Assembly: GCA_024449915.1 (NCBI GenBank)
Contig: JAMZAV010002025.1
Location: forward strand, 1-64,000
Direction of reading: 5' to 3'
Source of the DNA: Sweltsa coloradensis
Lineage: Eukaryota; Arthropoda; Insecta; Plecoptera; Chloroperlidae
Length of the DNA: 64,000 bases
Positions 1 through 11,244 of this stretch are shown here, one piece after another; position 1 is the stretch's first letter, and every line of letters starts with the position of its first letter. Under the pieces are notes generated by a model. It saw only the letters and a program-made list of their open reading frames with translations, was not told the origin of the DNA and did no database searches. Made by a program: the position numbers and the translations under genes.

Positions 1-1207
1 TATTTTTAATTTAGGGTCGATCGTTTGCAGTTGCAGTTCACAGGGCGATACAAGTGCACACAGGGGTTGACCATGCGATGATGTCGGCGAAAGAGGTATC
101 TTCCAGACCATTTGTTTTAAATTATGTCCCCGTTGTACAATGTCTCTTTTAAAGACACTGAACCATGATATAATACCCTTTTGATGAGGTAAGACAAGTA
201 GACCTAATGAAAAGCCGAATTATTATTACACTTTATCTTTCCGTTGACACTTATAAAAAATTTAAGTGATTTTAGTTGTTTGTAACGTTATTGCATCCCT
301 GATTCTGAATACTTATTTCACAAATAGTATTTTCATGAAATGTTTGGTTTTGCGATTGATCGCCCTATCCCTATTTGAAATTTTTTTGGGAATTTTTCCC
401 TGCTTCCAGTTGTCATCTGATCGATTCCAATTTTGAGTAATTGTCAAGTAAGGATATGGTCACTCTTCTATAGTGAAAGATAACTTAACGTTTTTTCGCA
501 TTTCGCACAAAAAATTATACCGAAATTTAACAATTTCGATGATTTACAAAAAAACAAAATTTTAAAAAATCCATTTAATTTATTTAGACTTTTTTGTGGG
601 AGGGTTAAAATAAATGTGCTTCTGAAGACGACTACATATACATGACCATTAAATAATATGTGCAATGGCTGGTAACATATGTTTAAAACTGACTTCGGGA
701 AAAGTTCCAAAAAAAATCATTGTATTGCAAATCTTAACTACTATTATCGAAAACAACATTGGACCTAGGAGGGTAGGGCGAGGGGTGGCCACACGAAAAG
801 CGATGAGGAAGGGGGGGGGGGGGGGGGTTTTAGTGGACTGAATTAGGAGAAATCGTGATTGCCGGGGAGAGGGCGGAGAGTTAAGGGAGACCGAGTGCGA
901 AATATACTGAAATCTTTTACCGACTTGCTGTATGGGCTGGGCCAAGGTCTAGGTAGTCGGATAGGGCCTAGATGGATGACAGGGGGACGGTGTACTTCCT
1001 TACCGACTGCTGCAGCGGCCACCGTCGCTACCACCCAGGCGGCTCATGATCGTAATGCAGTGTTGGCAGGATGGTAGCGGGCTGGGGCTATTTAAAATAA
1101 GGGTGCGGAGGTGGGTTTGAATTTCGGTCAAAGCATTTTTTTTACATTCAATTCTTAGTTTTTTTCATTAAAACAACAAAATAATACCAATAATCATTGA
1201 TGAAACT
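1..1207. other. Gene-free AT-rich stretch with poly-G tract
   Basis: No supported gene. Short open frames here are low-complexity shadows. A run of 17 G lies at 811-827. If the sulfate transporter gene extends left of the window, this stretch is intronic. Confidence 0.5.
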
Positions 1208-1535
1208 CTTTTTCGGGGAAAAATCCTTTATATTTTAAATAGAAACGTTAAAAGTTTTGTAAGTTTATTTGTTTTAAGGATTAATAATTATAAAATTAAT
1301 TTTTCGGGTGAAGACCATTATTTTTTAAATAGTTACGTTAAAGGTTTTGTAGGTTTTTTGATTTATTTAATAAAAATTAATAAAAAATTTTTTTTCGGGT
1401 AAAGTCCTTCATATTATTTAGAAATGTTAAAGGTTTTGAGGTTTCTTTTGTTTATGGATGATAAAATTGATAAAAACTCCGTATAAAGTCCTTCTATTTT
1501 ATATAGAAACGTTGAAGGGTTTTTGTAGTATTTTT
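1208..1535. repeat. Tandem repeat, about 4 units of ~85-105 bp
   Basis: The block reads TTTTTCGGG(T/G), then AAAGTCCTT, a T/A run, AGAAACGTTAAAGG, TTTTGTAGGTTT and a GATAATAAAATT-like tail. It recurs near 1208, 1300, 1395 and 1480. Units are diverged by substitutions and small indels, so the array is old. No coding content. Confidence 0.65.
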
Positions 1536-1726
1536 TTAACGTCCGCTATAATGTATATTTACCTAATATTAATTTTTAAAATCATAATAAAATGAATTCC
1601 TTATTGCATTGCACGCAAAAAAGTTACTTTGTTAAACCGCGCCCCTAGCCACTTTGACGCGCCAACTACCTTTTCAAACCCCAAGTGTAATCCATCTAGG
1701 CCATGTCTAGGCCTAAGTCGACACTA

Positions 1727-1839
1727 CAAGGTCTACTACATCTCCGCCACCTGGCGGAGGCTCGTCTAACTCGCTCGCGTGGCCACTAGGTTACTAGAGT
1801 TAGACGACCCTCCGCTAGGCGGAGATCCAGCAGACCTTG
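1727..1839. repeat. Nested inverted repeat (foldback/MITE-like hairpin)
   Basis: Two ~43-bp arms starting CAAGGTCT and ending AGACCTTG fold onto each other around a ~26-base loop. Each arm also holds its own small palindrome (CTCCGCC-ACCT-GGCGGAG on the left, CTCCGC-TA-GGCGGAG on the right). The result is a hairpin with side hairpins, or a cruciform. It may be a tiny foldback element or a structured RNA; no TSD was resolved. Confidence 0.6.
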
Positions 1840-2248
1840 GTTTTGGAAAGGGTAGCGGGGGGGCGGCAGGCGTGCAGATTACTCACTAGGCGGGGGGCTT
1901 TGGGGGGCGTCGGCGTCGGGGCGAATTATAGGGTTTAAAACATAATACACTAATATAATGTTAACACAATAGAAAAAGTAACCAGGCACACTGTAAAACG
2001 TGTACACTGGCGAGGTGCGAGTAAAAGTGCGTAGAACACACGCTTTCTCTACGAGTGAGAGACTTGAGAGCTTCTGACCGAGGGAGCGGCTGAGAGTGCA
2101 CTGAGTAGCGAGTTACCAGCATAGTGACAGATGCAATTGCGGGCATACACATACATACATCACTGCCGGTTGGAAAGGATGGAATTGAAAGGAAGGCCGA
2201 AATCAAATAGTGGCGTAAACATTTTGAATACAAAATTTGAAAAGTATT

Positions 2249-3021
2249 TGGATGAGCGTAGCGAGCGGGAGCGAGCGAAACGAAGATTTCCATTTCACTA
2301 CACTGGAGAAAAAAAAAACCGAAAAGTTTTTTTTTTTCTTTTTTTTTTTTGTATTTTGTGTGTTTGGGTTTAAAACGATTCCGGCTAAACCGATACTCCG
2401 ATTGCGATGAAAATTTTTTGGAGGCCTTCGAAAACTCTGAACTTGAACTGCCACGTTTTTGAGCGCAAACGGGAAAATTTTTCTTATCAAAAACGCAATT
2501 TTACGATTTTTTTCGATTTTTAAAAAATTCTTTGACTTATAACACTTACATGCTTTATCCGATTGTAATGGATTTTTAACAGAACCTTAATTTTAAAATT
2601 AAGATATTCGTGTGAAATTTGAGCTTAATCGAAACATTATTTCTCATGAAAATCAAAATTTTACGGGTTTTTTCTTTTTTAAAACAATTCTTTGACATAT
2701 AACACCTACATGCTTTATCCTATTGTATGATTTTTTTATGAACCTTAATTTTTGAATTTAAATATACTCGTGTAAAATTTGAGCGCAATTGAATAATTAT
2801 TTCTTATGAAATTGCAATTTTACGATTTTTTTTTTTTTTAAAATTACGTAAAAATTACGATTTATTAAAAAAAATTAAATTTAATTTAATTTAATTTAAA
2901 AAAAAATCTTCTAATAAGTATGATTTTTTCACAGAACAACAGAAAATCCGCGTAACTAAATGCAGCTCAATGCACCAATTACGCTATCCAAACAACGCGC
3001 GGGACTTAAGCGTTTTCCTAG
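2249..3021 (+). mobile_element. Helentron-like non-autonomous element, family B (variant B2)
   Basis: It begins T|TGGATGAGCGTAGCGAGC and ends GCGTTTTCCTAG|T. The inverse of the 5' terminus, GCTATCCAA (one base lost), lies just inside the 3' end, followed by ACAACGCG. The internal part has a T-rich tract and then CCGGCTAAACCGATACTCCG, a diverged version of the core box shared by all families here. The same variant recurs at 55211-55831. No protein is encoded, so it depends on an autonomous partner not seen in the window. Confidence 0.75.
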
Positions 3022-3833
3022 TGTTAAAACAACGGTTAGAGTCCTCCGCAGCATTTTTGTGCAGTGCTAATCCCTCAAAGAAACTAAATTCGAAAAACAG
3101 GCCGACTCATGTACCATTTCCCTTTGTCAGAATGCGGGAAACCCCTAAAAGAGACGAATGTCTCGACGTTGCCAAATAGAAATCAAAACCATCAATGTGG
3201 TCCGCTTCAAACACAACACATCTAAATTACTTTATTATTATATTGAACAGAGAGGAGCCCTCCGTATTGAAAACGCTGTCCTCCGCCCGAATGAAGAGCG
3301 GCGAAATAGGCCGCACTCAAATTGCCGCGGAAAAGAAATAATATAAATAAATATTATTTATTTGGGAAAATGCAATGAATAACGTGAATGTCAAGAAATC
3401 AAATTGTTTTTTGAATGGGTGGTTTCGATTTGAAATCATCACTTGACTTTAAATTAGATCTGTGCAATTTGATATTTTGATTTGTTCATATCGAATATTT
3501 AAAAACAGTAACTACGTGTTTTCAATAACCTATTGAGCCTATTGAATGGAAAATATCTTGAATACTTTTCAATATATCCGCCCAATACTTTCGGGACAGC
3601 AGGTTGTTTTGATATTTAGATTACTATGTTTTGCATTTTAATATTGGGCTCAGAACCCATGTTTCTTTTTTTCTTATTTTGTAGCTTTCATCATCCATGG
3701 ATTTTGTCATGGAAGGCCTCACTGTACCTTTGGTCCTAATTTCTTTTTCAAATTTGCCTAGCCTATACTTTTTTTCATAACTTTACAACATTAAAACCCA
3801 AGTTATATTTAGGTTGGTCCCTTGCATTAGCAG
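3022..3833. other. Probable intron of the sulfate transporter gene
   Basis: No supported gene or resolvable repeat. The stretch precedes the acceptor CAG at 3831-3833, with a pyrimidine-poor but usable tract. It is intronic if upstream exons lie left of the window. Confidence 0.5.
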
Positions 3834-4010
3834 AAGATGTCCACATTCGACAAGGGCCGCAACGTCAAACGAGATGGGGTTTGCACGCAAGATTGCTCAG
3901 CAAAACTGTCTGGATGTTGTCGCGGGCCGGAATGGGGGTGGTCTTCGTAGCAGGAACTCTCCTTGCCTACATTCTATACAACATCGGATCAGAACCATTC
4001 ACAATGACGG
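3834..4010 (+). CDS. SLC26A11-like sulfate transporter, internal exon 1 of those visible
   Basis: Sodium-independent sulfate anion transporter of the SLC26/SulP family, a multi-pass membrane anion exchanger. The acceptor CAG ends at 3833 and the donor GT starts at 4011. The exon encodes about 58 residues: a charged cytoplasmic linker (DVHIRQGPQRQTRWGL), a basic loop, then one hydrophobic membrane helix (GVVFVAGTLLAYILYNI) and SEPFTMTG. It ends in phase 1 and joins exon 2 to give the GQVREGLP loop typical of this subfamily. The N-terminal helices and start codon lie outside the window. Identification rests on the combined order of five exons, which matches the arthropod and vertebrate SLC26A11 layout. 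Paralogues within the insect SLC26A11 group cannot be told apart here. Confidence 0.85.
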
Positions 4011-4754
4011 GTAAGCATTGGGATATTCATCTTAAAGCAATATTTCGAAACTTTCTTGCAAAAATGTTTAAAACAAACCTTAAAAAATGGGGGGAAAAAT
4101 TAAAAGTGGACCTACTATTTATTATAAGTTTATAATTTAAAAATATCATAATGTTTTTATAGAAATCAATCCGAATTACAAAATCCATCCCAGCGGGGTG
4201 TTTGATAATGTTGTTTTTTTAAATGGTATGATTTTTTTAATTTTGGATTGTTTTTAGACGAGTGAGCGCAGCGAAACGAAGTCTTTATAACGCTACTCGA
4301 TCCGGCCTTCTCGTGATTAATTCTGTATGTTAAATTAATGTCTGTCTGTCCGGTCCCATACGGCCGAACGGCCAAATAGATTGACTTGAAATTTTAACCA
4401 GACATCCGTGACCAGGTAACTGGAAAATGCTAACAAAATGAGTGCAATCCATTTCGATTTAAACTTACAAAAATAATTAATTGAAAAATATGCTTTTTAA
4501 ATGTGTAATTTTCATTTAAACAACATGCTTTGTACTTGAAGAAGTCATTTTTAACAAATAATTTTTGGTAGGCCGTGATTACATTTCATAGCTGTGATCA
4601 AGGTTAATCGAATATGGCACGACCAAGGTTCCCCTAAATTCCGCTGGGACATTGAGTAAACCTTGCAATCTTTACTCGTATTCCGTACAGGCTGTTTTCC
4701 ATAGTTTTTAATGCATTTCAAAACATGTATAATAATTTTTTTAAATACAATTAT

Positions 4755-4839
4755 TCAGAAATTACAAAATCTTTCCCGACCAGGGGATGAACCCAGATCT
4801 CCCAACATTTCGGGTATAAGGGCGCCTTAGCTAACAAGA
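4755..4839 (-). repeat. tRNA-derived SINE fragment
   Basis: On the minus strand an A-box-like TTAGCTAAGGCGCC and a B box GGTTCATCCCC (complement of 4783-4793) are spaced as in a pol III promoter. The tail ends in an ATTTTGTAATTTC-like stretch also seen after the SINE near 6000. The cloverleaf does not close, so it is not a tRNA gene. Confidence 0.55.
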
Positions 4840-5124
4840 CTAGAAATACGCCAAAGTCGTTGTTAGACGAGTGAGCGAGTCATGTGTTTAGTTGAGTACC
4901 CGGGAACATTTGTATTTAAATTTGATTATTATATTGGTATAAAAAATAGGGTTTTTAAGTTTAGTTGGTATAAGTTCGCGTTACCTGTAAGGCCCTTATT
5001 CGCCACTCTAGTCTATGATAGGCTTGGGAGGCCTATAAGGAATGGGGAAGAAAAGGAATATTACCTGGTACTAAACAGATGGCTCACTCACTCGTCGGTT
5101 ACAATGACTTTGGCGTTTCCCTAG
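4840..5124. repeat. 285-bp segment with ~45-bp inverted ends
   Basis: The left end reads CTAGAAATACGCCAAAGTC; the complement of the right end reads CTAGGGAAACGCCAAAGTC. Both continue into TTGTTA.GACGAGTGAG. Thus two family-D 3' ends face each other. Alternatives are a TA-flanked TIR element or two convergent Helentron-like insertions. Confidence 0.55.
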
Positions 5125-5740
5125 TCTTAAAATCAATTACACCTACTGGAGTGCTTCCCGTTTAAATTTAAAATTGAGAAATCAGATTGTTTGTCTAAAA
5201 AGGTTTGACAAGTTATCACACTCAGGTTAAATGACCAGCACAGCACCTCTATCATGTGAGACAGTCGGAACGACTTTACTATTTACCCGGCACTTCCACT
5301 ATAATTAAGCACATCGAACAAACATTTTAAAGAAATGGTCAATTCTTTTGGTTTGCAGCATAAATAAAAACTGATTTTGATAGCCCCAAAATGTATATCC
5401 TCTTATTAGTTTAGTAGGCCCTACCTATTTTAAATTGTTAAATTGGGAAAAAATTATGTAAATACATTAAATGCACACACTAATACATTAAAACATTACA
5501 AACATTAATTTAAAATCGGTATCTATAAATTTTACAGGTGCCTATTTTAAATTTGAAAAAATATTAATGTAAAAAAATTGATCTCGAGTCAGAAATCCTA
5601 TATAAAATATTCACACATTTACATAAGGTATCGTCCAGGGATGCCTCATAGCACTATCGCAATTGAATCATGTGTGTGTGAATCATATTATGTCTTTCAG
5701 TGTAGGCCTAATACTACTCAAATATATTATTATGTTTCAG

Positions 5741-5905
5741 GGCAAGTAAGAGAAGGATTACCTCCATTCAAGCTACCGCCCTTCAGTACCGTCTTCAACA
5801 ATCAAACATACTCGTTCACAGAAATGATTTCCGAGTTGGGAATATCAGTGATCACCATTCCAATCATATCTATTTTGGAGAGCATCACAGTAGCCAAAGC
5901 TTTCG
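5741..5905 (+). CDS. SLC26A11-like sulfate transporter, visible exon 2
   Basis: The acceptor TTTCAG ends at 5740 and the donor GTTAGT starts at 5906. The exon encodes GQVREGLPPFKLPPFSTVF, a short extracellular-type loop containing the N-glycosylation sequon NQT. It continues with MISELGISVITIPIISILESITVAKAF, a hydrophobic transmembrane segment with the conserved SulP-type E..(S/T)..KAF ending. Phase 1 at both borders keeps the frame with exons 1 and 3. Nothing in the exon is broken, which supports a live gene. Confidence 0.9.
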
Positions 5906-5959
5906 GTTAGTAAAAAATCCTACTGCTCCACTCAGATGTAAAATGCAACCACAATTCAG

Positions 5960-6170
5960 AGATTTAAATGTACCCGTGCTGATGGTCTAGACTCTAGAGG
6001 TTAAGACGCTCATCTGGAATGCGGGAGACCCGGGTTCAAATCCGGTCGGAGCGGACTTTTGTAATTTCTTATTTGGAGTAAATAAAAACATTGCTACTGC
6101 TACTGTAATGTCTACATCTAATAACATAATATAACATTCATATTGTACCTTGGATACATGCAGATAAATC
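5960..6170 (+). repeat. tRNA-derived SINE
   Basis: An A-box-like TCTAGAGGTTAAGACGC is followed about 30 bases later by a perfect B box GGTTCAAATCC (6033-6043). A non-tRNA body (TTTTGTAATTTCTTATTTGG) and AT-rich tail follow. A 15-base G run at 6171-6185 adjoins it. Inserted in the intron downstream of exon 2. Confidence 0.6.
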
Positions 6171-6269
6171 GGGGGGGGGGGGGGGTAATGTATTTTTCTC
6201 AATGATTGATGCTATGTGAAATGAAAATTTTAGTACTTCGATGCTGAATTCCACGGCAATTAACAACTA

Positions 6270-7283
6270 CTAGGAAACGCTCAGTTGGACGCGTTGATAA
6301 GCGAGCACGTGCTATAGCTAGACCCACATTGCACATTTTTTTAAATTTTAAAATTTACAACGTTCGCGTTTCCAGTATTATTTATTATTGCCAAGGTATT
6401 TGGGTAAACCCGTGTTTAAATCTTTACTTTAAAATCCACCGACACTATAGAGGACCTTGACTCCTTGGGAAAACTTTTTAAACTCTTTGTTGACAATTAG
6501 TAGACAGCTTCCTCGAAAGTATTTTCATACTTCTAGGTGGCAGTGCATTAGAAACTTCGCGCGTCTTTTCGTTGCCATGGCAACGTTACTTTTGTTATAA
6601 TGTAATTTCCATCTACACTACTTATCGGATCAAAATAAAATTAACATATTCGTGACCGGACGGACATTCTAAATGATTTGGCTATCTCAGATTTTGTCGC
6701 CGTTGAGTTTGAAAAAAAACTTTCGATTAACTTTAATGTAACTTTTTAACTTTTGAACGATTTTGCCACAAAACTAATGGCATTCAATCGAGAACAAAGC
6801 TTACGGATGGTGAAAATTTCAACTCGATCCGAGCCTCCGTTCGACCGCTATCATGAGCCAAAAAAGCTACACGACTTTCCGTTGCCATGGTAACCGTACT
6901 TTGTTATAATGTAATTTCCATCTACACTACTTATCGGATCAAAATAAAATTAACATATTCGTGACCGGACGGACATTCTAAATGATTTGGCTATCTCAGA
7001 TTTTGTCGCCGTTTAGTTTGAAAAAAAAACTTTCGATTAACTTTTATGTAACTTTTTAACTTTTTGAACGATTTTGCCACAAAACTAATGGCATTCAATC
7101 GAGAACGAAGCTTGCGGATGGTCAAAATTTCAACTCGATCCGAGCCTCCGTTCGAACGTTATGGCGAGACATACAAACAAACAAAAAAACAAAAAAACAA
7201 AAAAAAAACAAAAAACAAAAAAACAAAACCAGTGACTAATTTTTCCGGCAGAGTCAAATGGAAACGCTCGCTTCGCTCGCTTA
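6270..7283 (-). mobile_element. Helentron-like element, family A, long form (copy 1)
   Basis: On the minus strand it starts T|TAAGCGAGCGAAGCGAGCG and ends CAACTGAGCGTTTCCTAG|T. The 5' TAAGCGAGC is repeated inverted as GCTCGCTTA about 35 bases inside the 3' end. The body holds T-rich/TTTG repeats, the core box (CGAACGG, then GATCGAGTTGAAATTTT) and a tandem duplication of about 300 bp (roughly 6600-6870 and 6890-7150). It has no coding capacity. Confidence 0.85.
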
Positions 7284-7335
7284 ATAAATATCACAAAATG
7301 TAACTTTTAAAAAATAGGCCTAATATTTTTTTTAG

Positions 7336-7350
7336 CCCCCCCCCCCCCCC
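7336..7350. repeat. Poly-C tract
   Basis: Fifteen C in a row, one of several long G/C homopolymers in the window; likely unstable in length. Confidence 0.9.
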
Positions 7351-7869
7351 TCCCACCTGCCTGGCGCCTATGTACCGTACACTGTTGTAAACTATTCGTC
7401 TTCGACTTTGACAGCTCAATTAAAGTAACGCCTCATTTACTTGTTATTAAGATAGATAATCCATGGATAGATAGAAATAGATAAATTACTGACTGGCAAT
7501 ACCTATCTCATTTTCAAAAAAATTATCGAAAAAATGACTGGCAATACCTATCTCATTTTCAAAAAAATTAATTGAAAAATGCGGATATGCCACAAAAATT
7601 TCACATTGTTTCATAGCTTCTTTGATTAATCGATGTAGCTAGCTTAAGTATTGGTTTTTTATACTTTTAATACTTGTAATATAATAGTACTTAGCAGTAA
7701 AACTAATGTAAAAAAAAAATATAATATAATGTCCCATAACATAGAATGAACTAATTAAGGTTAAACATGATAAATGGATTAATAAATAGGTAATTACAAT
7801 AGCATTTCATTTTGGCAGAGTGCTATTCATGGCGCGAGTAGAAACTTTTGGATATTATAAGAAATGATT

Positions 7870-10783
7870 TTCATGTTAGACTTAAAAAGTTGAAATAGAG
7901 GAAGAAGTTCGTGTGTTGTTGGCTAACTTGTTATAGAGAGTAGATATTAGTTGAGCGAGCGTAGCGAGCGTCTCCACTTGACTCTTATGGCTCAAATGTC
8001 TGTTTTTTTTTTGTTTGTTTTTTCTGTTACTGCTTCGATACAGGTCGCACCGTTTCTCTGATCGACCTGAAAATTTTTCACACATGTACATACCACTTAG
8101 GCGGGTTGCTGTATAGTTTTTGAACAAAATCCGATAGCTGGTTATAAAAAAAGAAAAAATAAAAAAATAAAAAATAAAATAAAAATGTTCCGATCGTTAT
8201 GAAATTTTGCAGGGTCAATAAGTACAACATAATCTCCTATTTTAGCTAAATCGGTCAAGACCTTAAAGACTTATTGGTATGTAACATTATGGGAATGTCG
8301 TACTCGGGTCGTTGTTGCACGTACCGGTGCTCGCTCAACAACGTGACGGGAGCTTTGGTGTTTTCCTAGTAGTAGATATTGTGGACCTTTCGAGAATATT
8401 GTTAGTTTTTGGTTGAGAATGTGAATTTATAGATTTGTCCTTGTAAAATGGGAGTGAACAGATGTGTTCAGTGGGGAAAGGTTTGGGTAGGATCTCATCT
8501 GTTTGAATAAGGGAGTAGGCTAGAGTAGGTATTCCTAGCTCCTGGAAACCACCTGCTAATAATTAATAATATTCTGGTAATATTCTGGTCGCTTGGGAGG
8601 ACTCGCCACAGAAAGCAGGCCAAATGATATGAAGGAGTGAACATGAGCAAAGAAACTCTTTTAAGTTTGTGGGGTGGAGATGAACACTAGCTTCTTGAGC
8701 TTCCTGAGAATAAAACAACCACTTTGAATTTTAGAAGCCACCAGGTTAATGTGAATTGACCAATCTAAAGTTTTGGAGATGTAAAATTCCTAGTAATTTA
8801 GCAGAGTTGGTTCAAGTGATGCGATTGTCATCTAGCCAGATTAAGGGGCTAGATTTGGGGGGGGGGGTAGAGGGGGAGTTGAAGGAAAGGTAAGTAGTCT
8901 TTGTTGGTGCTATGGTTTTAAGAGGCTGCTATGACAGTATACAGACATTTGGGAAGCTTGATTGTTTACTAGTGGGGACATGGCAGCAGTTGAGTTTTTT
9001 TGAACAGGTTGGGAGTTGACTCCAGTCATCCGCATATTGAGTAAGGGTGTCCTCGTCTAGGAAGTTGGGTAGGTCATAAGTGAAGAGTGTCAAGGCAAGG
9101 GGACCTAATATTGAGCCCTGTGGATCCCCGGCGACAAGTGTTTTGGGTTTGGAAATATATTTACGGGTGGAAAGTTTCGTTGTAAACTGGATTTCAACTG
9201 TCTGAGTACGACCACTCAAGTAAGAAGCTCACCACTTTTGTGTCATTCCTCTGATTTACAAGGTTAAAGTTTAGAGAGAAGTGTGGTGGATAGTGTTGAA
9301 GGCTAAGATCGTAGAAAATTCCCACGGCAATGCTCCCCTTTATCCAAAGCAGAAAAGAGGGGGGAAAGAAAGCTGAAGAGTGCGGTGATAGTTGATTTTT
9401 TTAGAACCGTGTTGGCTGAAGAGAAAGCAAGTTGTGGTAGTTGAAAAAGGAGAGTATAATCGATCGTGAATGATTTGTTCATATATTTTAGAGAATGATG
9501 AAATGAGAGAGATTGGCCTATAGTTGTTCATGTTTGACTTCTTCATCTTATGTTTGTAAATGGGAATTACGTTTGCTAGTTTTAGTTTGGAGGGGAAGAT
9601 ACCGGAAGAGAAGGATTTGTTAAATAAAATGCTAGGGGAATTGGCAAGAAGTGATCCTGGTATCCCAGCCATACCACTACAGTGTGTTGAGCCTAATTTC
9701 CTTGACATTCATCGAATAACTTCAATATGTGAAGTAAGGTAAAGAAAGATTGTGTGCTCACATTGAGCTTTAAGATCAGCAGGGGCTGGGGTACCTGGGG
9801 GGGGGGGGGGTTAGGATGGGTAGAGTGGGGCAGGCCTGTGGAGCAGGAATGTAAGAAAAAGTCATTGAAGAGATTGCCTTGTAGGTGGGAGCAGAGATGG
9901 GCCTAACATTGATCGATATGGAATGTTTGCTTTACGGATAGGAGCTGCGGTCAGAGATTTGATCAAGGACCACATTGTTCTTGGTAAATTATTAGAGGAG
10001 GATTTTTTCTTTCATAATGATGGAGATTATAGTCTGGCGGAGATTTTTTAATCGGGATTTTTTTTAGGTTTAAATAGTTGTTTGGGATTTTATTTTTTTG
10101 CTCAAAGCTTTAAGATACGATGAAGTGAGTGTAGTTCATTGGCTTCCCGGCGGAGCTCTGATGTTATCAACGGGCAAGATTTGGCCCTCGAGTTGGAGTG
10201 ACTTTTCAGAGGGAAAGCTTTATTGAAGTGGTGTAGGAAGGCTAATATGAATGAGGAGAAAAGTTTATTAGCATCAGCAGGTGAGCCTAATGATGGCCAT
10301 TCTTCGCGGCTGAGAAGGGAAAGGAAATAGTCTGTTTTTGCGGTTGAAGACTCGTTTCATAACCTTCAATTTTTCATTGCTTGGTGGAAAAACAAGTGTA
10401 AGAGTGAGCAGGTGGTGTTCGGAGAGACCTGGGTCAAAGGAGCTCACTGTGAAGTGAGAGGCATCCACCGAGGTAAAAGATGTTGTCGATAAGGGAACTG
10501 CTAGTACCGGTAGCTCGAGTTGGGGAGGTGATGGTTTCATAGATGTTACAGGAAAGATCAAGAAGTTTAGTGCGTGAGGTAGAGGGTGTAAGAAGGTCGA
10601 TGTTGGTGTCACCACCATGACTATTTCTGCTATCGGGTGTATTTTGTTTGATAAGATGGTACATTTTCTAGCCTTGATAGGAAGGTTTGAATACACCCGT
10701 GTGAGACCTGTAAAGAGATAGAACAATAATTTGGCTCTCATGGAGAAGCCAATACCATACAGAAAGTTCAAAACTTTTTTCAA
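7870..10783 (-). pseudogene. Degenerate non-LTR retrotransposon (Jockey/CR1 superfamily)
   Basis: Read on the minus strand, 10783-10274 carries endonuclease-like pieces (GGDTNIDLL, then a region resembling the HxLL end). 9708-9340 carries the RT fingers (FPSKLKLANVIPIYK, YRPISLISSFSKIYE). 9219-8929 carries the RT palm (GDPQGSILGPL, QYADDW). The C-terminal part runs to about 7870 and is cut by a Helentron-like insertion at 7951-8369. Multiple frameshifts and stops make it inactive. The exact clade cannot be named from these fragments. It lies in the intron between visible exons 2 and 3. Confidence 0.8.
7951..8369 (+). mobile_element. Helentron-like element, family C
   Basis: It starts TTGAGCGAGCGTAGCGAGCG and ends GTGTTTTCCTAG|T. 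The 5' TGAGCGAGC is repeated inverted as GCTCGCTCA near the 3' end, followed by ACAACG. A T-rich tract and the core box (8060-8077, GATCGACCTGAAAATTTT) are present. At 419 bp it is the shortest clear member. A 10-base direct repeat AGTAGATATT flanks it closely at 7939-7948 and 8371-8380. Confidence 0.75.
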
Positions 10784-10929
10784 GGCAGCTCTGTCCAGGT
10801 ACGTATTCCTTCTTCGATCTACTTGTGTTTCTTCTTATTTGTGGTTGTGTTGAGTAAACACTTATTTTGACATTTCGATAGTATTATGGGCAATCAAGAT
10901 TTGTCCTTTAGGTATCGGTACTGGTACAT

Positions 10930-11225
10930 CAATTTAGATTTGAATCTCGATGGAGGGTTCGAAACCTAGTGTAACGGCTTCGTTCTCCTCGACGTCTGCT
11001 CGGCAGTCTGGGTTAGTGGAGGAACCTATATGACTGTCAAACTTACACCGTCCTTTCGTATGGGACGTTTAAGCCGTTGGTCCCGTGGGTACTTTTCGAA
11101 AGGAGTAGGCTACGTGCCGGTACTGGGTTTCCCCTCCTCCCTTCTGTTCATACTTCATCCTCATCTATCACCACTCATCGTCTCGATTAGCCAAAGTGCA
11201 TAAACAATATCCAATCAATCAATAA
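10930..11225 (+). repeat. Probable SINE or LINE 3' tail with (ATCA)n-type end
   Basis: A CG-richer block with TGGGTTAGTGGAGGAACC, TTTAAGCCGTTGGTCCCGTG and GTGCCGGTACTGGGTTTCC ends in CAATCAATCAATAA. This looks like a retroposon 3' end with the same (ATCA)n tail as the non-LTR elements at 34-35 kb and 48.7 kb. No pol III promoter was confirmed. Confidence 0.45.
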
Positions 11226-11244
11226 TCTATCACCGTAACATTAT

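Larger units (their letters stand above)
4254..5124 (+). mobile_element. Helentron-like element, family D (possibly composite)
   Basis: It starts T|TAGACGAGTGAGC and ends TTTGGCGTTTCCCTAG|T. An inverse of the 5' end (GCTCACTCACTCGTC) is at 5083-5097, close to the 3' end. The shared core box is at 4365-4395 (CGAACGG, then GATTGACTTGAAATTTT). A tRNA-derived SINE and a second, inverted 3' terminus at 4840 lie inside, so the interval may be two overlapping insertions rather than one intact element. It sits in the intron between visible exons 1 and 2. Confidence 0.6.

Noticed and set aside
3814..4014. Frame of 66 codons over visible exon 1
   Set aside because: It is out of register with the transporter reading frame, which continues correctly into exon 2.
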